This document shows positions 15,506 through 22,971 of a stretch of 64,000 bases of DNA, piece after piece. Origin of the DNA: a virus; IMG/VR virus record IMGVR_UViG_3300021579_000007, positions 1 to 64,000 of that record; one strand, written 5' to 3'. The notes under the pieces were generated by a model. The model was not told the origin of the DNA. It made no database searches and saw only the letters and a list, made by a program, of their open reading frames with translations. Made by a program: the position numbers and the translations under genes. Numbering within the stretch: the stretch's first letter is position 1; every line of letters starts with the position of its first letter.

Positions 15506-16444
15506 TCAGTTTGCACCCCCCTCCCAGTTATCGAGTGCAGCAGATAAAAGAGTTGATGACAGGGTGATGCCGGGTGAGCCGCTGGTGATTCCTCCGTCAC
15601 TCGCCGTTAAAACCGTGACGCCATTTTTCTGGAGGGTGAGCAGAGGCCCGTGGACTCCCAAGCGGATCACGTCGCCAACGTCCCAGGTCACCGTTCCCTG
15701 CGCGAGCTGCTGGTAGGTGTCGTTCACAAAGCGGGCGATCTCCGTGTTGTTGCTCGCAGCTTTGCTGCCGACCCCACGATAGAGGGTATTGGCCGACGCG
15801 GCTGCGCGTACGACGACCCCCACCCCACTCCCATCTCCGGTCTGACCACCACTCAACATGATAATCGTGGCTTGTGAGTATTGGTCATTCGGCCAAGCAG
15901 CGGATGTGTTGTGCTCGGTGCAGTCTCCATTGGAGACCTGCACCGGCTGCGCGGCATTGGAGACGATCTTCCAGGATCGGACATTTGGCGTCCAGTTTAC
16001 TCCCAAATCCGCATTGTTTGCTCGATTGAAGTTGTCAGTGACGACGAGCGGCGCAGGCGTCGTGTCAAGGGTGTAGCCACACGTCAGTGCGGAGGCGGCG
16101 CCCACAGGAGGAGGTGGCGGAGGGGGAGGAGGTGCGACCGGCGTCCCAGTCCCGATGTTGCTGAAGCCTGAAACGCCCACCAAATTATAGGCGCGCACCT
16201 CATAACTGGCGCTCTGCCCAGAGGTCAATCCCAGATTGTCAATAAAGCTGAGCGTGGGGTAGGGGACAGAGCCGATCATCCCGAATGTCGCCTCGGTCTG
16301 GAGTTTGCGGTGAATCTCGAATCCCTGCGGCGCGTTGGAATTGTCTGGCAGGATGCTCCCTGCCGTCCAACTCAGGGTCAGTTGCTGGGCGTGAGCGACC
16401 GCAGCCCAGAGACACAGTAAGAGGACGAGCACGAGGCGACGCAT
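15506..16444 (-). CDS. Secreted FN3-like plus jelly-roll protein
   Basis: 312 residues with a clear signal peptide (MRRLVLVLLLCLWAAVAHAQ). An FN3-like domain (LTLSWTAGS...GFEIHRKL, then SASYEVRAYNLVGVSG) is followed by a polyproline linker of nine Pro near residue 112 and the jelly-roll domain shared with the next gene. It should be exported to the periplasm or surface. Possible adhesion, superinfection exclusion or host-modification factor. Confidence 0.7.
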   Translation of the reverse strand: MRRLVLVLLLCLWAAVAHAQQLTLSWTAGSILPDNSNAPQGFEIHRKLQTEATFGMIGSVPYPTLSFIDNLGLTSGQSASYEVRAYNLVGVSGFSNIGTGTPVAPPPPPPPPPVGAASALTCGYTLDTTPAPLVVTDNFNRANNADLGVNWTPNVRSWKIVSNAAQPVQVSNGDCTEHNTSAAWPNDQYSQATIIMLSGGQTGDGSGVGVVVRAAASANTLYRGVGSKAASNNTEIARFVNDTYQQLAQGTVTWDVGDVIRLGVHGPLLTLQKNGVTVLTASDGGITSGSPGITLSSTLLSAALDNWEGGAN

Positions 16445-16453
16445 AGTAGTCTC

Positions 16454-16810
16454 CTACGGAACGGTGACCGAGCAACTGAGTCCCGTTGCCCCACCAGCAG
16501 CAAATACGGCTGAGCAACATTCGTTACTAATTGGACCGTCACCCCCGGCAGCCGAGGCAGTCACGGTGTAACAAAATGTGTTGCCTAGCGCGAGTCCGGC
16601 ATCATTGTAGGACACTGCCGGCGCATTGACGGTGGCAATCGCATTGACGTAGGCAGCGGCGCCGATTTTCCGATTGATCTTATAGACGGTCGCATTCGCG
16701 CCAGCGGTCCACGTGAGATGCACGGTTGCCGTGGTCGCCTGCGCAAACACGGAGGGCGTCACCATCATCGAGAGCAGTAGGGCACAGCATCCAGCAAGCA
16801 AAAGTTTCAT
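16454..16810 (-). CDS. Secreted FN3-like small protein
   Basis: 118 residues with a signal peptide (MKLLLAGCCALLLSMMVTPS, cleavage likely after FAQA) and one FN3-like domain (VHLTWTAGANATVYKINRK, then CYTVTASAAGGDG). It carries four Cys near the C-terminus that may form disulfides. Adjacent to and probably related to the secreted FN3-like protein encoded next. Confidence 0.65.
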   Translation of the reverse strand: MKLLLAGCCALLLSMMVTPSVFAQATTATVHLTWTAGANATVYKINRKIGAAAYVNAIATVNAPAVSYNDAGLALGNTFCYTVTASAAGGDGPISNECCSAVFAAGGATGLSCSVTVP

Positions 16811-16835
16811 ACAACCTCCATCCTGTGGTTAAGGG

Positions 16836-17132
16836 TTACTCGACAAGCCAGAATTGACCATCTGGTTCGATGCGTGGCAGCGGCGCACTGAGTCGCCATT
16901 CCCATTTTCTGACAAAGTCCCACTTCTTCAGTGAGAAGACAGCGATGCGCTTGCGACCTGCCTGCCACTGCTGGTAATAGGCATTCCGAGAGGCCCGGTG
17001 TTTTGCCAGCCGCTCAGGGTCGGCCTTCAATCGCTCTCGGTAGCGCCGTTTTTTCGCGTTCAGCCTCGGCAGGTTGCGCCGCCAATAGCGCCGCTCCGCT
17101 TCTTTTTGGGCGAAGGTGCGTTTACGTGTCAC
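16836..17132 (-). CDS. Highly basic helical small protein
   Basis: 98 residues dominated by Arg/Lys and aromatic residues (ERRYWRRNLPRLNAKKRRYR), with a more globular C-terminus ending EPDGQFWLVE. The style resembles basic helices in homing-endonuclease tails or nucleic-acid-binding proteins. It overlaps the upstream gene by 11 nt. Unknown function. Confidence 0.6.
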   Translation of the reverse strand: MTRKRTFAQKEAERRYWRRNLPRLNAKKRRYRERLKADPERLAKHRASRNAYYQQWQAGRKRIAVFSLKKWDFVRKWEWRLSAPLPRIEPDGQFWLVE

Positions 17133-17421
17133 GCTCCGATCCTTTCCGCAGGGCGTGCATTTCTCCCTCCAGCTTTTTGATCACTGCCGTCATTTCTTCT
17201 CGCAGCCGCGTGATCATCTCCGCGTGCTCATCCTTGACCGCCCGGGCGATGATCGTGCGGTGCTCGGTGAGGTCCTTCAGGTCCGCTAAGCGGTGCTTGT
17301 CCTGCCGCTTCGCCCACTCGTCGAAGCGGTTCAGCTTGCGACTGTACCGCTGCATTTGCGACCAGACCCCGCACCCGAGACTGAGCACTGCGACTGCCAG
17401 TACAGCAATGAGCCAGCCCAT
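17122..17421 (-). CDS. Single-pass membrane coiled-coil protein (lysis candidate)
   Basis: 99 residues from ATG 17421. The N-terminal membrane segment WLIAVLAVAVLSLGCGVW is followed by a long charged coiled coil (KLNRFDEWAKRQDKHRLADL). This type-II topology fits an inner-membrane spanin or a holin-associated protein. An upstream GTG (17475) would extend it by 18 residues but sits against the T-run of a terminator. Confidence 0.6.
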   Translation of the reverse strand: MGWLIAVLAVAVLSLGCGVWSQMQRYSRKLNRFDEWAKRQDKHRLADLKDLTEHRTIIARAVKDEHAEMITRLREEMTAVIKKLEGEMHALRKGSERDT

Positions 17422-17424
17422 GTT

Positions 17425-17436
17425 GTTATCGATAAC
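17425..17436. promoter_or_regulatory. 12-bp perfect palindrome between terminator and gene
   Basis: GTTATCGATAAC is fully self-complementary and lies 4 bp before the ATG of the membrane coiled-coil gene. It could be an operator; no further evidence. Confidence 0.25.
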
Positions 17437-17474
17437 CTGCCACACGTCACGTCCTTGTCTCGTTGCGCGGACCA

Positions 17475-17510
17475 CAAAAAAGGCCCCGGGGGCTGTGAGC
17501 CCGCGGAGCC
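17475..17510 (-). terminator. Rho-independent terminator (minus strand)
   Basis: On the minus strand GGCTCCGCGGGC (from 17510) pairs with GCCCCCGGGGCC (to 17482) across a 5-nt loop, with one mismatch and one wobble, followed by six T residues (A-run 17476-17481). It ends the transcript coming from the lysis genes and isolates the block at 17.4-10.3 kb. The 300-bp gap 17422-17721 otherwise holds the palindrome at 17425 and the repeated element at 17627. Confidence 0.75.
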
Positions 17511-17626
17511 TCTAGAGGGTGTCCACGCACGAGTCTGTTTCGGTCAATCTACATTATAAGGTCCCCTTTGGCAAAGCCGCATGCCACATCTTTCCCGCTC
17601 TTCATGCACATGATATAGTTACTCAT

Positions 17627-17650
17627 GCGGCTAGAGAACGACTAGCTATC
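17627..17650. repeat. 24-bp repeated element, copy 1
   Basis: This 24-mer begins GCGGCTAGAGAACGACTAGC and matches 24947-24970 at 22 of 24 positions. It contains CTAG-N7-CTAG. Both copies lie upstream of minus-strand genes (about 30 bp for copy 2), so a phage-specific late or middle promoter element, or a mobile-gene target scar, is possible. Confidence 0.55.
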
Positions 17651-17721
17651 GCTCCCGAACCGTCTGTACCTCGCAGACCTGCCGCGCACTTTTCACTGAG
17701 GACACCATGAGGAGGTGTGTC

Positions 17722-18357
17722 ATGCCGAAAGCCTATATCTTTTCTCCCGGGCAAACTTTTAATCGCTGGACCGTCTTGTCTCAGGTTCCATCTAGAAATG
17801 GCCAAACCTGGGGTTTGTTTCAGTGTCAATGTGGAACGATACAAGAAAGGGCAGCTAAGGATATCTGTAATAATAGGTGCAAGAGCTGTGGGTGTTTGCA
17901 GCGAGAAATCACTGTAGCCCGCAACATCCAGAGAACAACACATGGAGACTCGGTCAATTGTACTACCTCGCCTGAGTACAATATTTGGCGTGGGATAAAG
18001 TTGAGAACCCTGAATCCAAATGACCAGGCCTTTCCACGTTACGGGGGCAGAGGAATCACTATCTGCGACCGCTGGAAAGATTCTTTTGAGAACTTTCTTG
18101 CTGACGTAGGCCGCCGGCCGGGACCGGAATATTCGATCGACCGCTACCCGGATAATGACGGTAATTATGAGCCGGGGAATGTCCGCTGGGCAACCCGGGA
18201 AGAACAGGCAAACAATAGACGAAGTAGCCGCTTTCTTACCCATAAGGGACTGACCTTGACGGTTGTACAATGGGCGAGATTTCTCCATATCAATCATACA
18301 ACGCTTCACGAGAGACTTGCGAGCGGCTGGTCTATTGAGAGAGCCCTGACACGGTAA
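17722..18357 (+). CDS. HNH/AP2-like homing endonuclease (opposite to surrounding genes)
   Basis: 211 residues from ATG 17722 behind AGGAGG. The N-terminal CQC...CKSCGCLQRE zinc module is followed by EYNIWRGIKLRTLNPND, RYGGRGITICDRW, FENFLADVGRRP, SIDRYPDNDGNYEPGNVRWA and a C-terminal helix-turn-helix-like VVQWARFLHINHTTLHERL. These are the landmarks of a very common phage HNH/AP2-like homing endonuclease family. It is oriented against the late operon, as expected for an inserted selfish gene. A related gene lies at 19948. Confidence 0.85.
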   Translation: MPKAYIFSPGQTFNRWTVLSQVPSRNGQTWGLFQCQCGTIQERAAKDICNNRCKSCGCLQREITVARNIQRTTHGDSVNCTTSPEYNIWRGIKLRTLNPNDQAFPRYGGRGITICDRWKDSFENFLADVGRRPGPEYSIDRYPDNDGNYEPGNVRWATREEQANNRRSSRFLTHKGLTLTVVQWARFLHINHTTLHERLASGWSIERALTR

Positions 18358-18364
18358 CAGCTCC

Positions 18365-18697
18365 CTAAGCTGCCGGGGGTAGAGGCACAGGCGGCTGCAT
18401 TGCTGCCACCTTCGCTTTTACCGTTGGCAAGAGGAATTGCAATAGTGAGTCCACGCCGGCCTCGCCTGCCTCTATACCCAGAGTCTTTGCGTAGGCTATG
18501 ACCTCATCAAATGCAGCGGTATATTTCTGTATACCCGTCAGGCTCGTATTCTGCAGGTTTGTCATGATTGTCATAGCAAAGTCCAAGAGCCGTGGGTCAT
18601 CGACGCGGCGTACCTTGAGGTCTTTGAGGAAGTAGGCGAGGATCTCGCGGAATGTCGCGCTGGTGAAAAAAGCGATAATAAGGGCAATAACGTCCAT
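18365..18697 (-). CDS. Membrane-anchored small protein, unknown
   Basis: 110 residues from ATG 18697 (GGAGATTAAAC upstream). The N-terminal hydrophobic stretch VIALIIAFFTSATF may insert in the membrane, and the rest is helical, ending in a Pro-rich tail. In the lysis cluster; holin-like or holin-regulator role is possible. Confidence 0.55.
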   Translation of the reverse strand: MDVIALIIAFFTSATFREILAYFLKDLKVRRVDDPRLLDFAMTIMTNLQNTSLTGIQKYTAAFDEVIAYAKTLGIEAGEAGVDSLLQFLLPTVKAKVAAMQPPVPLPPAA

Positions 18698-18713
18698 GTT
18701 TAATCTCCTGGTA

Positions 18714-18941
18714 TTAATCTTTGCCTTCAGGCGGAAGTGCAAAATGAGTGAGCTTCAGTATCAGCGCGGGGATGCTGATCGGCTGGTCAGTGAGGAAGCG
18801 CAGCACGAAATTGGCGACGGCCAGAATCGTGGCGAGCAGCTCCGGCGGGATGAGATTCGCGCCAGAAGTCCACTGCGCCAGCAGGGTGACAAGACCCGCG
18901 AAGTTCACCCAGAGCGTCTTTGATTGATACCAAACTTTCAT
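18714..18941 (-). CDS. Small membrane protein, holin-like
   Basis: 75 residues (KVWYQSKTLWVNFAGLVTLL, then ATILAVANFVLRFLTDQPIS). Two predicted membrane helices separated by a short loop, with a charged C-terminus, fit a small holin or holin-like protein. ATG 18941 follows AGGAGAAGAAAA. Next to the lytic transglycosylase gene. Confidence 0.55.
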   Translation of the reverse strand: MKVWYQSKTLWVNFAGLVTLLAQWTSGANLIPPELLATILAVANFVLRFLTDQPISIPALILKLTHFALPPEGKD

Positions 18942-18951
18942 TTTTCTTCTC

Positions 18952-19410
18952 CTAGTCTTTCACGGCATCGTCTCCATTCAGTAATTTGAGCGAAAGGACT
19001 CTCGCCTCGATGACTCTGACCCGTTCCAGGAGTCGCGCCATGTTCAGCAAGATCTGCTCCAGTTTCGCATTCTGAGTGGCGAATTGTCCGCCCTCTTTGT
19101 TGATCTCCTGTACCGCATAGGCAATTGTCGTCATCGCATAGACCTGCTGTTCCTGTGCATGGATGAAGTTTCCCAGTCCGTGGCGTGGCACATAGCGGAG
19201 GATCAAAAAGATTACTGTGCCCAAAATGATGAATCCGACCCCCCAGGTTTTTCTCATGTCTTCCGCCCAGGGCGGCAGTTCCAGGGTAAAAAAACGAAAG
19301 GCCATCAGATAGGGCATCACCACCGAGAGTACTTCCGCCAGACCACTGAAGAAAGTCTGCTTTGGTGGGCCGACGGAGTGTTCTGCTCCGGGTGTCAGTG
19401 TGTCTGCCAT
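18952..19410 (-). CDS. Two-helix membrane protein, holin candidate
   Basis: 152 residues from ATG 19410, which overlaps the transglycosylase stop (TAATG). Hydrophobic helices at about residues 25-45 (LSVVMPYLMAFRFFTLEL) and 58-72 (GFIILGTVIFLILRYV) precede a cytoplasmic helical tail. Translational coupling to the lysozyme-like gene supports a lysis role. Confidence 0.6.
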   Translation of the reverse strand: MADTLTPGAEHSVGPPKQTFFSGLAEVLSVVMPYLMAFRFFTLELPPWAEDMRKTWGVGFIILGTVIFLILRYVPRHGLGNFIHAQEQQVYAMTTIAYAVQEINKEGGQFATQNAKLEQILLNMARLLERVRVIEARVLSLKLLNGDDAVKD

Positions 19411-19853
19411 TAGGCGCGGTACTCCTGCCAGAATTTCATGATCGCTGTCACATATTGTTGCGTTTCCGTTGGGGTGAAAGTCAACCAATGTACTGCATCG
19501 CGGATGTGCGCCATGAGCCACTGTAAGTGCCCTGTCCCCCAATCATACGCAACGAGCGTCTTCGCCGTGTCATCCCACTGTTTGTGCAGATCCGCCATGT
19601 AGGCGGCCTGCACATGAATCGCATCCTCTGGCTTGAAAGGGCTGGCATTCTGAAGGCCAAGCTTCACCGCGTATTCATGGAACGTCGCAGGCGCGAACTG
19701 GGCGAGCCCTTGGCACCCACTCCGAAGATTCACCGCCAGCGGGTTAAAGTTGCTTTCTACTCGCACCTGCGCCTTCAAAAATGTCCATGAGACTCCGTAC
19801 TGCTGGCCATAGAGTTTAAATAAAGTGTCGAAAGCATCAGATTCAGTAGACAT
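19410..19853 (-). CDS. Lytic transglycosylase (SLT-type endolysin)
   Basis: 147 residues with the SLT/goose-lysozyme pattern. The catalytic Glu lies in QVRVESNFNPLAVN, followed by GCQGLAQFAPATFHEYA and AAYMADLHKQW..TLVAYDWGTG. The enzyme cleaves peptidoglycan. No signal peptide, so it relies on the adjacent holin candidates or acts as a virion-borne lysin. The gene keeps its own start despite the inserted endonuclease gene just upstream. Confidence 0.8.
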   Translation of the reverse strand: MSTESDAFDTLFKLYGQQYGVSWTFLKAQVRVESNFNPLAVNLRSGCQGLAQFAPATFHEYAVKLGLQNASPFKPEDAIHVQAAYMADLHKQWDDTAKTLVAYDWGTGHLQWLMAHIRDAVHWLTFTPTETQQYVTAIMKFWQEYRA

Positions 19854-19947
19854 TGGCCCCTCTTATAGCTATGCTAGGAAGAACGAGCCGCCTCGATGTT
19901 AAGAGCACCGAGGCGAACTCTAACCATAGCGAAAAGGAGCTTTCGAG

Positions 19948-20613
19948 ATGGCTATTCAATCTCTTACCCCACCATTTGAAGTCGGGCAAGTTTTTACGCG
20001 CCTTACAGTTCTGACCCCAGGAATACCAATGTCTCTCTGTCAATGCAATTGTGGAAACACTCTTTTTGTTCGCAATTGGCATCTGAAGTCTGGTAATACG
20101 CGAAGTTGCGGGTGTTTGAATAAAGAGCGAGTATGGCAAAGTAATATAACGCATGGTCAGAGTAGGGGAGGAGGATACACAAAAGAATATGGGGTCTGGG
20201 TAAATATGAAGGCTCGTATCCTTCCTTCTTATGCGCATCCAGAACGCTATTACGATCGTGGGATAAAGGTCTGTGAAGGGTTGCAAACCTTTGAGAATTT
20301 TTTTGCCCTGCTCCACGAGAAACCAAGTCAAAAACATTCGCTTGATCGCAAAGATAACAATGGTCATTATTCGTGTGGGCGTTGTCCAGAGTGTTTGACA
20401 AGACAATGGCCGATGAATGTAAGGTGGGCAACCTCGGCACAACAACAAGACAACAGAAGCGTCACTATCTGGATTACCTATCAAGAAGAAACACGAACGC
20501 CTCGGCAATGGGCAAGTCATCTTGGCGTCAACTTCATGCTGATCTATCGTCGGCTTCGTGATGGGTGGTCTATCGAACGCGCCCTGACGACTCCGGTACG
20601 ACATTATCCCTGA
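19948..20613 (+). CDS. HNH/AP2-like homing endonuclease, second copy
   Basis: 221 residues, ATG 19948 behind AAAAGGAG. Same family as the gene at 17722: CQCNCGNTLFVR..SCGCLNKE, EYGVWVNMKARI, DRGIKVCEGLQTFENFFALL, HSLDRKDNNGHY, WPMNVRWATSAQQ and a C-terminal RQWASHLGVNFMLIYRRL. An extra CGRCPEC pair suggests another zinc site. Opposite in direction to the lysis operon. Confidence 0.85.
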   Translation: MAIQSLTPPFEVGQVFTRLTVLTPGIPMSLCQCNCGNTLFVRNWHLKSGNTRSCGCLNKERVWQSNITHGQSRGGGYTKEYGVWVNMKARILPSYAHPERYYDRGIKVCEGLQTFENFFALLHEKPSQKHSLDRKDNNGHYSCGRCPECLTRQWPMNVRWATSAQQQDNRSVTIWITYQEETRTPRQWASHLGVNFMLIYRRLRDGWSIERALTTPVRHYP

Positions 20614-20623
20614 TCTCACTTAT

Positions 20624-20824
20624 TTACCCCTTCCGCCCCACCGGCACCTCACCGCGCTGCCTCCCCGTCCAAAAGGTCTTACTGTGGCAGGCATCACAGG
20701 AAATAGAGCTATGCCGCAAGACCTTGCCGTTGTAGACCTCGTTGCGGTTCTCCCACGCAACCCACTGCGTGTTTCCACAGAACGTAAACTCACATCGTAC
20801 TTCTGCCTGGAGTTCATCGACCAC
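20624..20824 (-). CDS. Small zinc-ribbon-like protein
   Basis: 66 residues from GTG 20824, overlapping the upstream gene's end. Two Cys pairs (CEFTFC and CDACH) suggest a zinc ribbon, ending in a Gly/Arg-rich tail. A start in another frame at 20817 gives a less protein-like product. Unknown function. Confidence 0.5.
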   Translation of the reverse strand: MVDELQAEVRCEFTFCGNTQWVAWENRNEVYNGKVLRHSSISCDACHSKTFWTGRQRGEVPVGRKG

Positions 20825-20984
20825 TTGCCTCTCCTACATTCTTTCGACGCTCTTCCTCAACCACTGCCTCCACCGCCACAAGAAACTGCCCTTCAAACAC
20901 TGCCCGAGGCGCTCCGCAGTACTGTGCGAAGTTTTGCAGAAAGCTCTGGACTTCAGGAACCGCAAGGATTTCTTCTCGCGTCAT
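20814..20984 (-). CDS. 56-residue hypothetical protein
   Basis: ATG 20984 overlaps the upstream stop as ATGA. The peptide (MTREEILAVPEVQSFLQNF, then a helix with VAVEAVVEEERRK) is helical and acidic. Coupling at both ends supports translation. Confidence 0.5.
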   Translation of the reverse strand: MTREEILAVPEVQSFLQNFAQYCGAPRAVFEGQFLVAVEAVVEEERRKNVGEASGR

Positions 20985-21286
20985 TTGTCAAAACCAGTAT
21001 CGGTCTCCGTGAGCGGCGGGATCTCATGGCATTTGAGGGCGTACTGAATATCCGTCTGCCCTCCCTCACGTTTTGTGACTGTCACGATGATATGGTCCGT
21101 GGCCCACGGCTCCTTGTCCGCCTCGTTAAGCGTTGCTTTCAGAAAAGCTCTCGTGACGGAAGTGGGAAGGTACTGCCGCTTCCAGGTCTTGCCCCCGTCC
21201 AGGGAAAATTGGACTTTGTAGCTCTCGGCGTGCGCGGCAAAGACAAGGAGGAGGCTGAGCAAGAGAGTAAACGTCATGCCCTTCAT
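20981..21286 (-). CDS. Exported small protein
   Basis: 101 residues with a signal peptide (MTFTLLLSLLLVFAAHAES) and a short beta-rich domain (YKVQFSLDGGKTWKRQYLP, then HIIVTVTKREGG). Periplasmic location expected. In the lysis/accessory block with 4-nt overlaps on both sides. Confidence 0.6.
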   Translation of the reverse strand: MKGMTFTLLLSLLLVFAAHAESYKVQFSLDGGKTWKRQYLPTSVTRAFLKATLNEADKEPWATDHIIVTVTKREGGQTDIQYALKCHEIPPLTETDTGFDK

Positions 21287-21477
21287 GGTATTGTCCTGCG
21301 GTCCAAGATCCGCTGCGCTTCAGCGACTGTCACCTCTTTTTCACACACGGCGCACGTAATCTTCGGAGGATCTATGGTTACATCGGCAAGCAAGCTCAGA
21401 TGGCGGCAGACTTCCGTCCGTGCCTTTGTCAGAAGTAACTGCTGGCCATCCTCTCCTGTCACGGGATAGAGTTTCAC
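21283..21477 (-). CDS. Small protein with CxxC
   Basis: 64 residues (MKLYPVTGEDGQQLLLTKAR, then CAVCEKEVTVAEAQ). One CAVC pair and an earlier Cys could bind zinc. Overlaps neighbours by 4 nt. Unknown function. Confidence 0.5.
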   Translation of the reverse strand: MKLYPVTGEDGQQLLLTKARTEVCRHLSLLADVTIDPPKITCAVCEKEVTVAEAQRILDRRTIP

Positions 21478-21698
21478 TGCGTGCCCTCATTGACATCCTG
21501 ATCGTTCACTCTGTCGGCAAAGTCCGCAGGATTTCTCGCGAGAAGCTCCACACTCTCTGCCCAGATGCGGCACTGAATGTAAAGGCCGCCGGACAGGCGG
21601 TCTCTGCCTGTGGAGGCTCTGTCAGACTGCCAATGACTGCGGTTGTTGGCAGCAAGGGCCGTCGAAGCAGGAACCATTCTAGAAGTCATGTTCATCAT
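21474..21698 (-). CDS. Hypothetical protein, start uncertain
   Basis: Up to 74 residues; the likely start is one of three clustered Met codons. The C-terminal half (LSGGLYIQCRIWAESVELLA) looks protein-like. Linked to the downstream gene by overlap. Confidence 0.4.
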   Translation of the reverse strand: MMNMTSRMVPASTALAANNRSHWQSDRASTGRDRLSGGLYIQCRIWAESVELLARNPADFADRVNDQDVNEGTQ

Positions 21699-21714
21699 GT
21701 TTCTTGGGAGGATG

Positions 21715-21999
21715 TCAAGGCATCAATACCTCGGGGAGAGAAGGCAGGCTAATGAGACTCGCCTCTCCCTTCTTCCGCGAATCGAGAATAGTTACTGGCC
21801 AGGTCGGCGGATATATACAGGTCCTAGGCGGCTTCAGGCTATTGCAGTTCACAATCAACAATGCCTCCGCCTCGATCACATCGTTGATCGCCTGCCGGTG
21901 CTCATTCTCCAGGCGAGGCCGCTCCCTTATCGCCGCTAGCATGGTGCAGCCGGAGAGGAGACAGCAAAGGAGTAGTGTGATGCTAGTGTGCATTATCAC
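21715..21999 (-). CDS. Small lipoprotein, outer-membrane spanin candidate
   Basis: 94 residues with an N-terminal hydrophobic run and lipobox LLSGC at about residue 18, then a charged helix (RERPRLENEHRQAINDVIEA) and a C-terminal Pro-containing segment. Size, lipobox and position fit an Rz1-like outer-membrane spanin, though family similarity is not visible. It overlaps the possible inner-membrane partner gene by 17 nt. Confidence 0.55.
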   Translation of the reverse strand: MIMHTSITLLLCCLLSGCTMLAAIRERPRLENEHRQAINDVIEAEALLIVNCNSLKPPRTCIYPPTWPVTILDSRKKGEASLISLPSLPEVLMP

Positions 22000-22276
22000 A
22001 GCACTCTTGCGCCTCTCTCAGGGCCGCAGGAATCGGCCTGCGCTCAAAAGAAAGAGATTCTCGGTTATAGTCTGCATACTGCGCGACTCGCTCATATACC
22101 TGAGCACAGCCTTGCAGTTCCATGTGAGCACAGCCAGTGAGCAGAGCACTGAAGACAGCGACGAGTGCCAGCATGATGAGAATACCGACGGTACAGGCAA
22201 AAATGTCTATATTCCTCACTTGTCCCCCCAGATTTATAAGTTCCGTAAGGGCGCGTATTTTTTCCGTGAGGGTCAT
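21983..22276 (-). CDS. Membrane protein with lipobox-like site, spanin partner candidate
   Basis: 97 residues: a charged N-terminus, a membrane helix (VGILIMLALVAVFSALLTGC) at about residues 29-48 ending in a lipobox-like LLTGC, and a helical soluble C-terminus. With the overlapping lipoprotein gene it forms a plausible two-component spanin set. The internal lipobox is odd and may mean that translation starts later. Confidence 0.5.
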   Translation of the reverse strand: MTLTEKIRALTELINLGGQVRNIDIFACTVGILIMLALVAVFSALLTGCAHMELQGCAQVYERVAQYADYNRESLSFERRPIPAALREAQECCDNAH

Positions 22277-22473
22277 TGCGTATTCCCGCCGGCGCGCTCC
22301 AGCTCAGCGATGCGTGCGCGCAGCCGCGTGTTTTCCTCTACGAGCGTCTGATTCCTCCGGTAAAGCGAGAGCGCCCACTCTCTTGCTTCGGTGATGCCTG
22401 CCAGAAACTTTTGCACTCCCTCGATGCTCAGGGTGCTCATGGCTTCAATGCCGCGTGCCTGTTCTTCAGTCAT
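22273..22473 (-). CDS. Coiled-coil small protein
   Basis: 66 residues from ATG 22473. A helix (FLAGITEAREWALSLYRRNQ) runs into a leucine-zipper-like coiled coil (TLVEENTRLRARIAELERA). Four-nt overlap with the next gene. Unknown, possibly a lysis accessory. Confidence 0.5.
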   Translation of the reverse strand: MTEEQARGIEAMSTLSIEGVQKFLAGITEAREWALSLYRRNQTLVEENTRLRARIAELERAGGNTQ

Positions 22474-22486
22474 TGGCGTAGTGCTC

Positions 22487-22726
22487 CTATACTTTCGCGA
22501 TCCCCGCTCGCAAGAAACAGAGCGAGAGGCCCTCAAGCAATTCTTTTGTGTCCACCTGTGAAGGATCGGCGGCGAGAAACGCGGCGGTCAGCGCGTGCAA
22601 GATCATCATCCCTCCCACCATGTAGGTTTTCTTGCCGGAGGCGGAGTCCTTCAGTGTGCGAATCCAATCCAGAATCATGGGCACCCCCTTATACTTGAGA
22701 ATGAGCCCGGTAAAAAAATCGTTCAC
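22487..22726 (-). CDS. Small membrane protein
   Basis: 79 residues from GTG 22726 (AGTGA context). A hydrophobic segment (TYMVGGMMILHALTAAFLAA) suggests one membrane helix. First gene after the terminator at 22839. Possible holin-like protein or unknown. Confidence 0.5.
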   Translation of the reverse strand: MNDFFTGLILKYKGVPMILDWIRTLKDSASGKKTYMVGGMMILHALTAAFLAADPSQVDTKELLEGLSLCFLRAGIAKV

Positions 22727-22838
22727 TGCTCCGGCTCCAGATCCGCGCCTTGTTCATGCACTGCACGCGAGAAGATCGCTGGTAGTGGGGAGAGGAGTAT
22801 TCCGGGTTTCTCATGTTGTCTCTCGCTTTTCAGAGCAC

Positions 22839-22878
22839 AAAAAAAGCCGCGGAGGAGCGGGGAATTCTCCTGCGCGGC
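22839..22878 (-). terminator. Rho-independent terminator (minus strand)
   Basis: On the minus strand GCCGCGCAGGAG (from 22878) pairs with CTCCTCCGCGGC (to 22846) with one mismatch, followed by seven T residues (A-run 22839-22845). It separates the beta-propeller gene from the lysis block. The rest of 22727-22971 contains no clear gene; a short frame ending at 22727 lacks a normal start. Confidence 0.75.
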
Positions 22879-22971
22879 CAATATGGGTACGCGAACACGA
22901 AAGTTGCTTGACGCTGTTTTTCTTATGCTACGCTTTCTTTTGCACTCTGTCTAAGGGTCATTTCCCGAGCC

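Noticed and set aside
17623-18309. Long minus-strand frame (228 codons) antisense to the HNH/AP2-like gene at 17722
   Set aside because: It is in exact antisense register with the real gene, a frame often open by codon bias. It shows no family motif or ribosome site, unlike the intein case where both strands do.
19843-20619. Minus-strand frame of 258 codons covering the second HNH/AP2-like gene
   Set aside because: Same in-register antisense effect; the product has no recognisable motif, so it is not proposed as dual coding.
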